DNA from: Magicicada septendecula
Lineage: Eukaryota > Arthropoda > Insecta > Hemiptera > Cicadidae
NCBI GenBank assembly: GCA_034769895.1
Contig: JAWRYS010000698.1
Span: forward strand, 124,001 to 188,000
Direction: 5' to 3'
Length of the DNA stretch: 64,000 nucleotides
Part shown: piece by piece, positions 33,075-46,862 of the stretch
Numbering within the stretch: the stretch's first letter is position 1
Layout of the letters: each line of letters opens with the position of its first letter
Translations under genes and position numbers: made by a program
Notes under the pieces: generated by a model
What the model was told of the DNA's origin: nothing
What the model saw: the letters and a program-made list of their open reading frames with translations, nothing else
The model's database searches: none

Positions 33075-35562
33075 TGTAACAACTTTCTACAACGATGTTA
33101 CTTATTTAATATGAGTGTAATACGGTTGCGGGTTTATCGTTAATTCCGCCCACGTTGAATTAACTAATTGGTTACTAATCCACTCTGTTTATAAGAAAAT
33201 TATTTATTATGTTGTTGCAGATGAGACCTCCTGCAAATCAATATTAATTTATAAAAATAATTATTTATTATATAGTTGCTATGACTCGTATATTGAACAT
33301 AAACCTGTGTTAATTAATTACCAAGTGTTTTACCAGAGAATAATGCTATATTACGGGTATTATAGTTAATAATTCGGTAATTCTCTCCAACCCTAGTCGG
33401 TCTGTATTATTTAAATTGACCCAAGTGAATACGTTAGTTCTACACTCTCCCGTATTCACCAGCTGTCTGCAACGAGCGCTGTTATTAGTAATTGACTCGT
33501 TCTTATAGGTTAGTTCGTTTCACTTGACGGTTTTATCACCTTCTTTCTCTGTAAATTACTCCCCAATCAAAATATAATAACTATTCTACAATAACACAGA
33601 ACATCATCACCTACAAGGATTCTTTATTTATATTATTTTTTAAATTTCAACAGTCGTCTTCATAGGTTATTGAATCGTAATATCGATCGTACAATACTGA
33701 ATCAATTTGTTAGTGGACTAGTGATGTATATTACAATTTAAATATAATTTTCGGATTATCTCTTATCCCAGGGTACATGTGATTCTTTTAACGATTAGTA
33801 AGGCCAGGTAATGCAAAATTAAGGTTACTAAGTATTACAATTGTTATTAACTCTTAGTATATAAAATTAAATATAAGCAGGTTTGTTACCGTGAAATACG
33901 ATACTTAAGGTGGCCATGTCTGTGTATAACTGAGTGAAGATGTAATGGTGAGGTCCAAAAACCGCGTCCAGATTATCAATAAAGGTTTAAATGTGATGTC
34001 CAGGAGTGTAACAGAAGTTCAGTTCTGTTCTTCGTTCTTCTTCGCGATCATAGTAGTTGCCGGTCCCAGTGGAATTGGTGTAGTATTACAACTTCGTTAG
34101 TCTCTTGAAAGTGAGGTTTAGTATTTCAATACAAAAGTTCTTCGTGTATGTTTAATTTATATTTGCATTAATTTTGACTTCTTCTGCTATGGCTCATCTA
34201 GGTTTAATTGTAAATCGGTTTCATCAGCATTCCTTTACTGGAATTAGTTTGAACAAGGATTTATTAATTCCGTGAACTTTGAGGATGTGTAGAATTATAT
34301 TTCCTGAAATCTAGTTCAGTAGTTATTACTCAATTCTTTTTTTTTTTTAATGGATTGGCTTTAAGACATTTGATTTGTTAAATTTTATTCATTTTATTTT
34401 ATTTTCTTTTTAAATTTGTCTGCTGAACTTTTCCCAATAGCATATAACAATCGAATTGAAAGGTTTTTTTAAATTCTTTTCTGGATTCGTATTAATTTAA
34501 CTTAACCCATTCACATGAACAATTGAATGTTAAAATCAACAAAATTTCTTGCATTTCTGTTACCCTAACAACCATTACTTTTCCTGTCATTGGATAATAT
34601 TTGATATCCTAGAGCCAGAATTAGGAAATATTACTACTCTTATTTAATAAAATACTCCATGCTTGGAATTACACCAAATCACATAAAACTTTCACTTAAT
34701 CTGCCTTATTAAACCGTATACATTTTACTACATTTTCATCTGAATGGACTTATTACAAAAGGTATTAATTTCCTTTTACAAATATTAAATTTAGGCCTAT
34801 TGGTTTGATTACACATGTTATAATTTTGTTTTGTTTTTAATTTAATTTTTCTTTACCTGACCTACTGTACAAAGAGTCACTGGCTTATGGCCACTTATAT
34901 CAATTTTAATTTCCTGGTTTCAATTCATTATTATTATTTAGTTCATCATTGAACCCTTCATTGGTTTTTAACATAATTATAATAACTACTTGCCAACTTA
35001 TTAATACTTATTGTCTTCCTGGCCAAGTTTACAAATATTATTTTAAACATCTTCATTAATTAATTAAAGTAAATATATTTAACATAATATCATACCTAAT
35101 AAATGTACTTGTATTTAATTATTTAAATACAATTTTAACATGAATAAAATGAGTACCCATGACTTAGTACTTCCTTAAAGCAACGCCTCTACACTTACTA
35201 CACACAAAACATAAAATAAATATCCTGTAAACACTATATCATGATACAGTACAACACCAAGTACATTTTATAACACCTTAAATATTAATTGAACAGTATA
35301 TTATACTCAACTTCTACACATTAAACTCATCCCACTAGACACAGTGTTTATAGTTTACATCTCATACTCCTCATTATATATTTTATATTTAGTTACACCT
35401 TCAATGTTTTATTACTTAGTAACCTTACTAGGTACCTTCAATGCATTTTTTAGGTGATATTGGCCCTCTTGTATTTAATTATAACATACTTTGGGCATTG
35501 TTTTAAGCCATGTTTACAAAGTTTTTATGTAACGTCGGGAACCTCAACTCTGTTACGTTACA
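33075..35562 (-). repeat. LTR between U7 and U8 (2488 bp)
   Basis: The shortest LTR. Besides lacking tggcgaagag it has a private 9-bp deletion at about 33954 (gaggtccaaaaacc where others have gaggttactcatgaccaaa). It otherwise follows the U5-U7 block. Confidence 0.7.
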
Positions 35563-36617
35563 TAATACTCCCCCTCCGAAAGAAGTTTATTTTGGCTGAA
35601 TAAAGTTTAGTTAAAATAAACTTATAGTTTGTCTATGATAAGGTTATCTTCTCTTTCTATTCTTCAAACTTTTAATTGCACCGGAAAATTGTGTTGACAC
35701 TCCTTGTGTATCTGGTCATTAATTCTCTACTGGTACCTCCCTCAGTTGTAGACCTGTCCTTTTCTCTGGAACTCATAACTTCTTCTAGCTTATTACGCCA
35801 TCATTTCTTATTATATTTATATTCAATTACCTCGCTTGGTGTATAATCCCTAAAATACTATATTTCCCTAACATTTTTCCCTAATATCATAGCTGGTACG
35901 GAATCAGAGGGGCACTATTGGCTTCCATTACTCTGCCGTTTCCCTAACTATATCTTCTGAGATCAGAGGAACTTCATCTCTGTCCAGAAAAAAAATAAAA
36001 GTTGCACTATCACAACACAATACATATAATTATTACCTATAAGGTAGCTCCTTCGCTACAAACTTATATTCAAGGGATGATTACTATTATTTCTGAGGTA
36101 TCCTAATACTTTTCTTAAATTATTTATCTCGTTGTTCTGTAGTTCCATTTATCATATTATTCACCAGTATATTAGTTAAAGCTGTTCAATATTTATTTTA
36201 AATTCTTCTTAGTTCCGTGCTGTCAATTAATTATTCTTTAGCATACGTATTTTACTATTTTTAATTCACTCCCATTTACTTCTGCAATTAAACACTGAAT
36301 CTCCTCCTTATCATAAATTGTATGGCATATTCTTCCTTCATTTAACTCATTTCTAACCCTTCTTTCTCGTCTTTCATGTTTATTACTTTAAAATAATTTC
36401 TTCTGAATTATATAGTAAGGTGTTCTTACTTATTTTTGAATTTTTTGGTTTTTTAAATTGATTCCACATAATTTCTCTGAAGTATCGTGTAATTAGTTTA
36501 TTTCATTTAATAGTTGGTTTAATATATTTTAATTAGTTCTCATTATTTTCCTTGGATTTGCTTGATCCTGTATCCATAAAATCCGTCCCTTTTCTCTATA
36601 TTCTGTTTGGAATCTGT
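35563..36617 (-). other. U8 3' internal region with polypurine tract
   Basis: Non-coding. The polypurine tract is at 35568-35577. No unit-specific feature was noticed. Confidence 0.55.
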
Positions 36618-37910
36618 TTAACCGTGGTCCATTATTTCCTCTGCACTGATTGTTCGGATTTCTCTAGCGTATAGAATTATTTCCGTCCTTGTGACGTGTC
36701 TCACTATTATCTGGTTCATCCATCTTGTCGCTATAAAATTTTCATTTATGTTCAAGTTTACCCTCGTCTTTAGAACTGATTCTTCCGTATTGTTACTTAA
36801 TCGTTCAAATGGTTCATACATAATCTCCAGAAGTCCTCCATGCTCCTCGGTTAGTTTTGGCTTTTTCGGTCCTTCTAATCTATCTAGGAATTCAATTGTG
36901 GTTCGTTTAGAGTTTCTTAATTGCCTTACTTCTCTGGGTTCCATAATAGGTATATTATGTAGCTTAACTAATCCCCCTTTACTCATCTCCAATCCTTCCC
37001 GTGTATTCATTAATTTCCTTTGATGTTTCTGCCTTATTTTCATTGTCTTCATTTCATTGTGAACCCGTTCTATTCTTCCGGTTATGTTAGTTGGTACCTC
37101 GTCAAATTTTTCTTGGGTCTTCGCTTGTATCTCCTTTACTCTAGTATCGTTATGGTTTCCTATTTGGATTATTCTGGCCTCTACTTCCACTCTGAGTTGT
37201 ATGATGGTTTCATCTGTCTTTTCTAGACCCACCTTAGTTTCAGTTATTTGCTGTCTTACTTCCTTTTCGTAATTATCCACTCTTTTACTAAGTGTTTCAT
37301 CGACAATTGCAATACTTTCATTGATGACTTCCCTCAACGCTTGGTTTTGTTCATTGATGATTTGCTGCAACTCCTTATTATTGTTTTCAATTCTTTCGTC
37401 TATTTGTTTGTAATTTTCCTGAATCTGCTTTAAGCTCTCGTCGTTCCTGTCAAGCCTTTCATTAAATTGGTTTAATCTTTCATTTATCAGCCGGTTATTC
37501 TCATCAGTTTCCTCTTTATTTTTGTCAAACTTCTCATTCATTAGTTTGATTAAGTTCTCACTCAAAATTTCGTTTTGTTTCCTTGAGTTTTTGTTGATAC
37601 TGTCTATTTTGATTTCTAGCCTTCGTGAATTTTCATTTATACTGTCTATTTTTTCATTAGTTTGTCTATTATCTTCTTTGAAACTGTCTATTTTATTTTC
37701 TAGCTTTTCCGACATTTGTTTGTTATCCTCCTTCATACTACTCATTAATTCTATTAATTTTTCCCAATTTAGTCCTCCCCTGGCTTCCTCTTTATCGCCC
37801 GCCTGTTGTTCCATTTCGGTGTCTGTAACTACCTCTGCTTCTTCTTCCCGTCTATCTTCTTCCGTTTCTTGGTCTTTCGCCATCCTTTTAGAAACACCTC
37901 TCGTATGCAT
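36618..37910 (-). CDS. U8 intact ORF: coiled-coil protein, 430 aa
   Basis: Full-length and identical in protein sequence to U9. Marker residues are I at 100, R at 246 and M at 323. The identity to U9 points to a recent duplication of this unit. Confidence 0.55.
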   Translation of the reverse strand: MHTRGVSKRMAKDQETEEDRREEEAEVVTDTEMEQQAGDKEEARGGLNWEKLIELMSSMKEDNKQMSEKLENKIDSFKEDNRQTNEKIDSINENSRRLEIKIDSINKNSRKQNEILSENLIKLMNEKFDKNKEETDENNRLINERLNQFNERLDRNDESLKQIQENYKQIDERIENNNKELQQIINEQNQALREVINESIAIVDETLSKRVDNYEKEVRQQITETKVGLEKTDETIIQLRVEVEARIIQIGNHNDTRVKEIQAKTQEKFDEVPTNITGRIERVHNEMKTMKIRQKHQRKLMNTREGLEMSKGGLVKLHNIPIMEPREVRQLRNSKRTTIEFLDRLEGPKKPKLTEEHGGLLEIMYEPFERLSNNTEESVLKTRVNLNINENFIATRWMNQIIVRHVTRTEIILYAREIRTISAEEIMDHG

Positions 37911-38177
37911 TCCTGTGCCTCTAATAGTTGCCTGCTCCAGTTAAGTAATAGTCGAACTTTTTACTTAACTAAAGCCCACTCGTTGAGCGCCAATTTGTAA
38001 TAAATCAATAAATGTGTGTTTAGTTATTAATTAGATTTGAGAAGTTTGAAAGCCCCACATTGGGCGCCAATCTGTTACAACTTTCTAACTATGTACGATT
38101 ACGTTCCCTTATTTTTTGTTATAAATCAAAATGTGTTTTTGGGGTTTAGTTAAGCTCCACGTTGGTATGCGCCAATT
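37911..38177 (-). other. U8 leader with primer-site modules
   Basis: P2 is at 38052-38069. The modules have the common form. Confidence 0.6.
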
Positions 38178-40684
38178 TGTAACAACTTTCTACAACGATG
38201 TTACTTATTTAATATGAGTGTAATACGGTTGCGGGTTTATCGTTAATTCCGCCCACGTTGAATTAACTAATTGGTTACTAATCCACTCTATTTATAAGAA
38301 AATTATTTATTATGTTGTTGCAGATGAGACCTCCTGCAAATCAATATTAATTTATAAAAATAATTATTTATTATATAGTTGCTATGACTCGTATATTGAA
38401 CATAAACCTGTGTTAATTAATTACCAAGTGTTTTACCAGAGAATAATGCTATATTACGGGTATTATAGTTAATAATTCGGTAATTCTCTCCAACCCTAGT
38501 CGGTCTGTATTATTTAAATTGACCCAAGTGTGGCGAAGAGAATACGTTAGTTCTACACTCTCCCGTATTCACCAGCTGTCTGCAACGAGCGCTGTTATTA
38601 GTAATTGACTCGTTCTTATAGGTTAGTTCGTTTCACTTGACGGTTTTATCACCTTCTTTCTCTGTAAATTACTCCCCAATCAAAATATAATAACTATTCT
38701 ACAATAACACAGAACATCATCACATACAAGGATTCTTTATTTATATTATTTTTTAAATTTCAACAGTCGTCTTCATAGGCTATTGAATCGTAATATCGAT
38801 CGTACAATACTGAATCGATTTGTTAGTGGACTAGTGATGTATATTACAATTTAAATATAATTTTCGGTTTATCTCTTATCCCAGGGTACATGTGATTCTT
38901 TTAACGATTAGTAAGGCCAGGTAATGCAAAATTAAGGTTACTAAGTATTACAATTGTTATTAACTCTTAGTATATAAAATTAAATATAAGCAGGTTTGTT
39001 ACCGTGAAATACGATACTTAAGGTGGCCATGTCTGTGTATAACTGAGTGAAGATGTAATGGTGAGGTTACTCATGACCAAAAACCGCGTCCAGATTATCA
39101 ATAAAGGTTTAAATGTGATGTCCAGGAGTGTAACAGAAGTTCAGTTCTGTTCTTCGTTCTTCTTCGCGATCATAGTAGTTGCCGGTCCCAGTGGAATTGG
39201 TGTAGTATTACAACTTCGTTAGTCTCTTGAAAGTGAGGTTTAGTATTTCAATACAAAAGTTCTTCGTGTATGTTTAATTTATATTTGCTTTAATTTTGAC
39301 TTCTTCTGCTATGGCTCATCTAGGCTTAATTGTAAATCAGTTTCATCAGCATTCCTTTACTGGAATTAGTTTGAAGAAGGATTTATTAATTCCGTGAACT
39401 TTGAGGATGTGTAGAATTATATTTCCTGAAATCTAGTTCAGTAGTTATTACTCAATTCTTTTTTTTTTTAATGGATTGGCTTTAAGACATTTGTTTTGTT
39501 AAATTTTATTCATTTTATTTTATTTTCTTTTTAAATTTGTCTGCTGAACTTTTCCCAATAGCATATAACAATCGAACTGAAAGGTTTTTTAAAATTCTTT
39601 TCTGGATTCGTATTAATTTAACTTAACCCATTCACATGTAACAATTGAATGTTGAAATCAACAAAATTTCTTGCATTTCTGTTACCCTAACAACCATTAC
39701 TTTTCCTGTCATTGGATAATATTTGATATCCTAGAGCCAGAATTAGGAAATATTACTACTCTTATTTAATAAAATACTCCATGCTTGGAATTACACCAAA
39801 TCACATAAAACTTTCACTTAATCTGCCTTATTAAACCGTATACATTTTACTACATTTTCATCTGAATGGACTTATTACAAAAGGTATTAATTTCCTTTTA
39901 CGAATATTAAATTTAGGCCTATTGGTTTTATTACACATGTTATAATTTTGTTTTGTTTTTAATTTAATTTTTCTTTACCTGACCTACTGTACAAAGAGTC
40001 ACTGGCTTATGGCCACTTATATCAATTTTAATTTCCTGGTTTCAATTCATTATTATTATTTAGTTCATCATTGAACCCTTCATTGGTTTTTAACATAATT
40101 ATAATAACTACTTGCCAACTTATTAATACTTATTGTCTTCCTGGCCAAGTTTACAAATATTATTTTAAACATCTTCATTAATTAATTAAAGTAAATATAT
40201 TTAACATAATATCATACCTAATAAATGTACTTGTATTTAATTATTTAAATACAATTTTAACATGAATAAAATGAGTACCCATGACTTAGTACTTCCTTAA
40301 AGCAACGCCTCTACACTTACTACACACAAAACATAAAATAAATATCCTGTAAACACTATATCATGATACAGTACAACACCAAGTACATTTTATTACACCT
40401 TAAATATTAATTGAACAGTATATTATACTCAACTTCTACACATTAAACTCATCCCACTAGAAACAGTGTTTATAGTTTACATCTCATACTACTCATTATA
40501 TATTTTATATTTAGTTACACCTTCAATGTTTCATTACTTAGTAACCTTACTAGGTACCTTCAATGCATTTTTTAGGTGATATTGGCCCTCTTGTATTTAA
40601 TTATAACATACTTTGGGCATTGTTTTAAGCCATGTTTACAAAGTTTTTATGTAACGTCGGGAACCTCAACTCTGTTACGTTACA
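38178..40684 (-). repeat. LTR between U8 and U9 (2507 bp)
   Basis: It has the 10-bp tggcgaagag segment (38531-38540) and starts the U8-U12 block of variants (cgaactgaaagg, ggttttattac, tttattacacc, agaaacagtg). Ends intact. Confidence 0.7.
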
Positions 40685-41740
40685 TAATACTCCCCCTCCG
40701 AAAGAAGTTTATTTTGGCTGAATAAAGTTTAGTTAAAATAAACTTATAGTTCGTCTATGATAAGGTTATCTTCTCTTTCTATTCTTCAAACTTTTAATTG
40801 CACCGGAAAATTGTGTTGACACTCCTTGTGTATCTGGTCATTAATTCTCTACTGGTACCTCCCTCAGTTGTAGACCTGTCCTTTTCTCTGGAACTCATAA
40901 CTTCTTCTAGCTTATTACGCCATCATTTCTTATTATATTTATATTCAATTACCTCGCTTGGTGTATAATCCCTAAAATACTATATTTCCCTAACATTTTT
41001 CCCTAATATCATAGCTGGTACGGAATCAGAGGGGCACTATTGGCTTCCATTACTCTGCCGTTTCCCTAACTATATCTTCTGAGATCAGAGGAACTTCATC
41101 TCTGTCCAGAAAAAAAATAAAAGTTGCACTATCACAACACAATACATATAATTATTACCTATAAGGTAGCTCCTTCGCTACAAACTTATATTCAAGGGAT
41201 GATTACTATTATTTCTGGGGTATCCTAATACTTTTCTTAAATTATTTATCTCATTGTTGTGTAGTTCCATTTATCATATTATTCACCAGTATATTAGTTA
41301 AAGCTGTTCAATATTTATTTTAAATTCTTCTTAGTTCCGTGCTGTCAATTAATTATTCTTTAGCATACGTATTTTACTATTTTTAATTCACTCCCATTTA
41401 CTTCTGCAATTAAACACTGAATCTCCTCCTTATCATAAATTGTATGGCATATTCTTCCTTCATTTAACTCATTTCTAACCCTTCTTTCTCGTCTTTCATG
41501 TTTATTACTTTAAAATAATTTCTTCTGAATTATATAGTAAGGTGTTCTTACTTATTTTTGAATTTTTTGGTTTTTTAAATTGATTCCACATAATTTCTCT
41601 GAAGTATCGTGTAATTAGTTTATTTCATTTAATAGTTGGTTTAATATATTTTAATTAGTTTCTCATTATTTTCCTTGGATTTGCTTGATCCTGTATCCAT
41701 AAAATCCGTCCCTTTTCTCTATATTCTGTTTGGAATCTGT
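40685..41740 (-). other. U9 3' internal region with polypurine tract
   Basis: Non-coding. The polypurine tract is at 40690-40699. It is one base longer than in earlier units (agtttctcatt), as in U1 and U10-U13. A private change is cattgttgtgtag near 41255. Confidence 0.55.
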
Positions 41741-43033
41741 TTAACCGTGGTCCATTATTTCCTCTGCACTGATTGTTCGGATTTCTCTAGCGTATAGAAT
41801 TATTTCCGTCCTTGTGACGTGTCTCACTATTATCTGGTTCATCCATCTTGTCGCTATAAAATTTTCATTTATGTTCAAGTTTACCCTCGTCTTTAGAACT
41901 GATTCTTCCGTATTGTTACTTAATCGTTCAAATGGTTCATACATAATCTCCAGAAGTCCTCCATGCTCCTCGGTTAGTTTTGGCTTTTTCGGTCCTTCTA
42001 ATCTATCTAGGAATTCAATTGTGGTTCGTTTAGAGTTTCTTAATTGCCTTACTTCTCTGGGTTCCATAATAGGTATATTATGTAGCTTAACTAATCCCCC
42101 TTTACTCATCTCCAATCCTTCCCGTGTATTCATTAATTTCCTTTGATGTTTCTGCCTTATTTTCATTGTCTTCATTTCATTGTGAACCCGTTCTATTCTT
42201 CCGGTTATGTTAGTTGGTACCTCGTCAAATTTTTCTTGGGTCTTCGCTTGTATCTCCTTTACTCTAGTATCGTTATGGTTTCCTATTTGGATTATTCTGG
42301 CCTCTACTTCCACTCTGAGTTGTATGATGGTTTCATCTGTCTTTTCTAGACCCACCTTAGTTTCAGTTATTTGCTGTCTTACTTCCTTTTCGTAATTATC
42401 CACTCTTTTACTAAGTGTTTCATCGACAATTGCAATACTTTCATTGATGACTTCCCTCAACGCTTGGTTTTGTTCATTGATGATTTGCTGCAACTCCTTA
42501 TTATTGTTTTCAATTCTTTCGTCTATTTGTTTGTAATTTTCCTGAATCTGCTTTAAGCTCTCGTCGTTCCTGTCAAGCCTTTCATTAAATTGGTTTAATC
42601 TTTCATTTATCAGCCGGTTATTCTCATCAGTTTCCTCTTTATTTTTGTCAAACTTCTCATTCATTAGTTTGATTAAGTTCTCACTCAAAATTTCGTTTTG
42701 TTTCCTTGAGTTTTTGTTGATACTGTCTATTTTGATTTCTAGCCTTCGTGAATTTTCATTTATACTGTCTATTTTTTCATTAGTTTGTCTATTATCTTCT
42801 TTGAAACTGTCTATTTTATTTTCTAGCTTTTCCGACATTTGTTTGTTATCCTCCTTCATACTACTCATTAATTCTATTAATTTTTCCCAATTTAGTCCTC
42901 CCCTGGCTTCCTCTTTATCGCCCGCCTGTTGTTCCATTTCGGTGTCTGTAACTACCTCTGCTTCTTCTTCCCGTCTATCTTCTTCCGTTTCTTGGTCTTT
43001 CGCCATCCTTTTAGAAACACCTCTCGTATGCAT
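41741..43033 (-). CDS. U9 intact ORF: coiled-coil protein, 430 aa
   Basis: Full-length and protein-identical to U8. It is the last intact copy in the window: every unit beyond it (U10-U13) is frameshifted. Confidence 0.55.
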   Translation of the reverse strand: MHTRGVSKRMAKDQETEEDRREEEAEVVTDTEMEQQAGDKEEARGGLNWEKLIELMSSMKEDNKQMSEKLENKIDSFKEDNRQTNEKIDSINENSRRLEIKIDSINKNSRKQNEILSENLIKLMNEKFDKNKEETDENNRLINERLNQFNERLDRNDESLKQIQENYKQIDERIENNNKELQQIINEQNQALREVINESIAIVDETLSKRVDNYEKEVRQQITETKVGLEKTDETIIQLRVEVEARIIQIGNHNDTRVKEIQAKTQEKFDEVPTNITGRIERVHNEMKTMKIRQKHQRKLMNTREGLEMSKGGLVKLHNIPIMEPREVRQLRNSKRTTIEFLDRLEGPKKPKLTEEHGGLLEIMYEPFERLSNNTEESVLKTRVNLNINENFIATRWMNQIIVRHVTRTEIILYAREIRTISAEEIMDHG

Positions 43034-43300
43034 TCCTGTGCCTCTAATAGTTGCCTGCTCCAGTTAAGTAATAGTCGAACTTTTTACTTAACTAAAGCCC
43101 ACTCGTTGAGCGCCAATTTGTAATAAATCAATAAATGTGTGTTTAGTTATTAATTAGATTTGAGAAGTTTGAAAGCCCCACATTGGGCGCCAATCTGTTA
43201 CAACTTTCTAACTATGTACGATTACGTTCCCTTATTTTTTGTTATAAATCAAAATGTGTTTTTGGGGTTTAGTTATGCTCCACGTTGGTATGCGCCAATT
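43034..43300 (-). other. U9 leader with primer-site modules
   Basis: P2 is at 43175-43192. A private A-to-T change (agttatgctcc, near 43275) beside module P1 removes a stop on the plus strand and creates a spurious 69-codon ORF there. Confidence 0.6.
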
Positions 43301-45806
43301 TGTAACAACTTTCTACAACGATGTTACTTATTTAATATGAGTGTAATACGGTTGCGGGTTTATCGTTAATTCCGCCCACGTTGAATTAACTAATTGGTTA
43401 CTAATCCACTCTATTTATAAGAAAATTATTTATTATGTTGTTGCAGATGAGACCTCCTGCAAATCAATATTAATTTATAAAAATAATTATTTATTATATA
43501 GTTGCTATGACTCGTATATTGAACATAAACCTGTGTTAATTAATTACCAAGTGTTTTACCAGAGAATAATGCTATATTACGGGTATTATAGTTAATAATT
43601 CGGTAATTCTCTCCAACCCTAGTCGGTCTGTATTATTTAAATTGACCCAAGTGTGGCGAAGAGAATACGTTAGTTCTACACTCTCCCGTATTCACCAGCT
43701 GTCTGCAACGAGCGCTGTTATTAGTAATTGACTCGTTCTTATAGGTTAGTTCGTTTCACTTGACGGTTTTATCACCTTCTTTCTCTGTAAATTACTCCCC
43801 AATCAAAATATAATAACTATTCTACAATAACACAGAACATCATCACATACAAGGATTCTTTATTTATATTATTTTTTAAATTTCAACAGTCGTCTTCATA
43901 GGCTATTGAATCGTAATATCGATCGTACAATACTGAATCGATTTGTTAGTGGACTAGTGATGTATATTACAATTTAAATATAATTTTCGGTTTATCTCTT
44001 ATCCCAGGGTACATGTGATTCTTTTAACGATTAGTAAGGCCAGGTAATGCAAAATTAAGGTTACTAAGTATTACAATTGTTATTAACTCTTAGTATATAA
44101 AATTAAATATAAGCAGGTTTGTTACCGTGAAATACGATACTTAAGGTGGCCATGTCTGTGTATAACTGAGTGAAGATGTAATGGTGAGGTTACTCATGAC
44201 CAAAAACCGCGTCCAGATTATCAATAAAGGTTTAAATGTGATGTCCAGGAGTGTAACAGAAGTTCAGTTCTGTTCTTCGTTCTTCTTCGCGATCATAGTA
44301 GTTGCCGGTCCCAGTGGAATTGGTGTAGTATTACAACTTCGTTAGTCTCTTGAAAGTGAGGTTTAGTATTTCAATACAAAAGTTCTTCGTGTATGTTTAA
44401 TTTATATTTGCTTTAATTTTGACTTCTTCTGCTATGGCTCATCTAGGCTTAATTGTAAATCAGTTTCATCAGCATTCCTTTACTGGAATTAGTTTGAAGA
44501 AGGATTTATTAATTCCGTGAACTTTGAGGATGTGTAGAATTATATTTCCTGAAATCTAGTTCAGTAGTTATTACTCAATTCTTTTTTTTTTTAATGGATT
44601 GGCTTTAAGACATTTGTTTTGTTAAATTTTATTCATTTTATTTTATTTTCTTTTTAAATTTGTCTGCTGAACTTTTCCCAATAGCATATAACAATCGAAC
44701 TGAAAGGTTTTTTAAAATTCTTTTCTGGATTCGTATTAATTTAACTTAACCCATTCGCATGTAACAATTGAATGTTGAAATCAACAAAATTTCTTGCATT
44801 TCTGTTACCCTAACAACCATTACTTTTCCTGTCATTGGATAATATTTGATATCCTAGAGCCAGAATTAGGAAATATTACTACTCTTATTTAATAAAATAC
44901 TCCATGCTTGGAATTACACCAAATCACATAAAACTTTCTCTTAATCTGCCTTATTAAACCGTATACATTTTACTACATTTTCATCTGAATGGACTTATTA
45001 CAAAAGGTATTAATTTCCTTTTACGAATATTAAATTTAGGCCTATTGGTTTTATTACACATGTTATAATTTTGTTTTGTTTTTAATTTAATTTTTCTTTA
45101 CCTGACCTACTGTACAAAGAGTCACTGGCTTATGGCCACTTATATCAATTTTAATTTCCTGGTTTCAATTCATTATTATTATTTAGTTCATCATTGAACC
45201 CTTCATTGGTTTTTAACATAATTATAATAACTACTTGCCAACTTATTAATACTTATTGTCTTCCTGGCCAAGTTTCAAATATTATTTTAAACATCTTCAT
45301 TAATTAATTAAAGTAAATATATTTAACATAATATCATACCTAATAAATGTACTTGTATTTAATTATTTAAATACAATTTTAACATGAATAAAATGAGTAC
45401 CCATGACTTAGTACTTCCTTAAAGCAACGCCTCTACACTTACTACACACAAAACATAAAATAAATATCCTGTAAACACTATATCATGATACAGTACAACA
45501 CCAAGTACATTTTATTACACCTTAAATATTAATTGAACAGTATATTATACTCAACTTCTACACATTAAACTCATCCCACTAGAAACAGTGTTTATAGTTT
45601 ACATCTCATACTACTCATTATATATTTTATATTTAGTTACACCTTCAATGTTTCATTACTTAGTAACCTTACTAGGTACCTTCAATGCATTTTTTAGGTG
45701 ATATTGGCCCTCTTGTATTTAATTATAACATACTTTGGGCATTGTTTTAAGCCATGTTTACAAAGTTTTTATGTAACGTCGGGAACCTCAACTCTGTTAC
45801 GTTACA
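43301..45806 (-). repeat. LTR between U9 and U10 (2506 bp)
   Basis: U8-U12 block with tggcgaagag. It differs from the preceding LTR by cattcgcatg, ctttctcttaa and a lost base in aagtttcaaat. All three are shared with the LTRs after U10 and U11. Confidence 0.7.
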
Positions 45807-46862
45807 TAATACTCCCCCTCCGAAAGAAGTTTATTTTGGCTGAATAAAGTTTAGTTAAAATAAACTTATAGTTCGTCTATGATAAGGTTATCTTCTCTTT
45901 CTATTCTTCAAACTTTTAATTGCACCGGAAAATTGTGCTGACACTCCTTGTGTATCTGGTCATTAATTCTCTACTGGTACCTCCCTCAGTTGTAGACCTG
46001 TCCTTTTCTCTGCAACTCATAACTTCTTCTAGCTTATTACGCCATCATTTCTTATTATATTTATATTCAATTACCTCGCTTGGTGTATAATCCCTAAAAT
46101 ACTATATTTCCCTAACATTTTTCCCTAATATCATAGCTGGTACGGAATCAGAGGGGCACTATTGGCTTCCATTACTCTGCCGTTTCCCTAACTATATCTT
46201 CTGAGATCAGAGGAACTTCATCTCTGTCCAGAAAAAAAATAAAAGTTGCACTATCACAACACAATACATATAATTATTACCTATAAGGTAGCTCCTTCGC
46301 TACAAACTTATATTCAAGGGATGATTACTATTATTTCTGGGGTATCCTAATACTTTTCTTAAATTATTTATCTCATTGTTCTGTAGTTCCATTTATCATA
46401 TTATTCACCAGTATATTAGTTAAAGCTGTTCAATATTTATTTTAAATTCTTCTTAGTTCCGTGCTGTCAATTAATTATTCTTTAGCATACGTATTTTACT
46501 ATTTTTAATTCACTCCCATTTACTTCTGCAATTAAACACTGAATCTCCTCCTTATCATAAATTGTATGGCATATTCTTCCTTCATTTAACTCATTTCTAA
46601 CCCTTCTTTCTCGTCTTTCATGTTTATTACTTTAAAATAATTTCTTCTGAATTATATAGTAAGGTGTTCTTACTTATTTTTGAATTTTTTGGTTTTTTAA
46701 ATTGATTCCACATAATTTCTCTGAAGTATCGTGTAATTAGTTTATTTCATTTAATAGTTGGTTTAATATATTTTAATTAGTTTCTCATTATTTTCCTTGG
46801 ATTTGCTTGATCCTGTATCCATAAAATCCGTCCCTTTTCTCTATATTCTGTTTGGAATCTGT
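45807..46862 (-). other. U10 3' internal region with polypurine tract
   Basis: Non-coding. The polypurine tract is at 45812-45821. It carries gtgctgacac and ctgcaactcat variants shared with U11 and U12. Confidence 0.55.

Noticed and set aside
43160..43369. 69-codon plus-strand ORF found only in U9
   Set aside because: It exists because of a single A-to-T change in the leader and overlaps the primer-site modules. No other copy has it.
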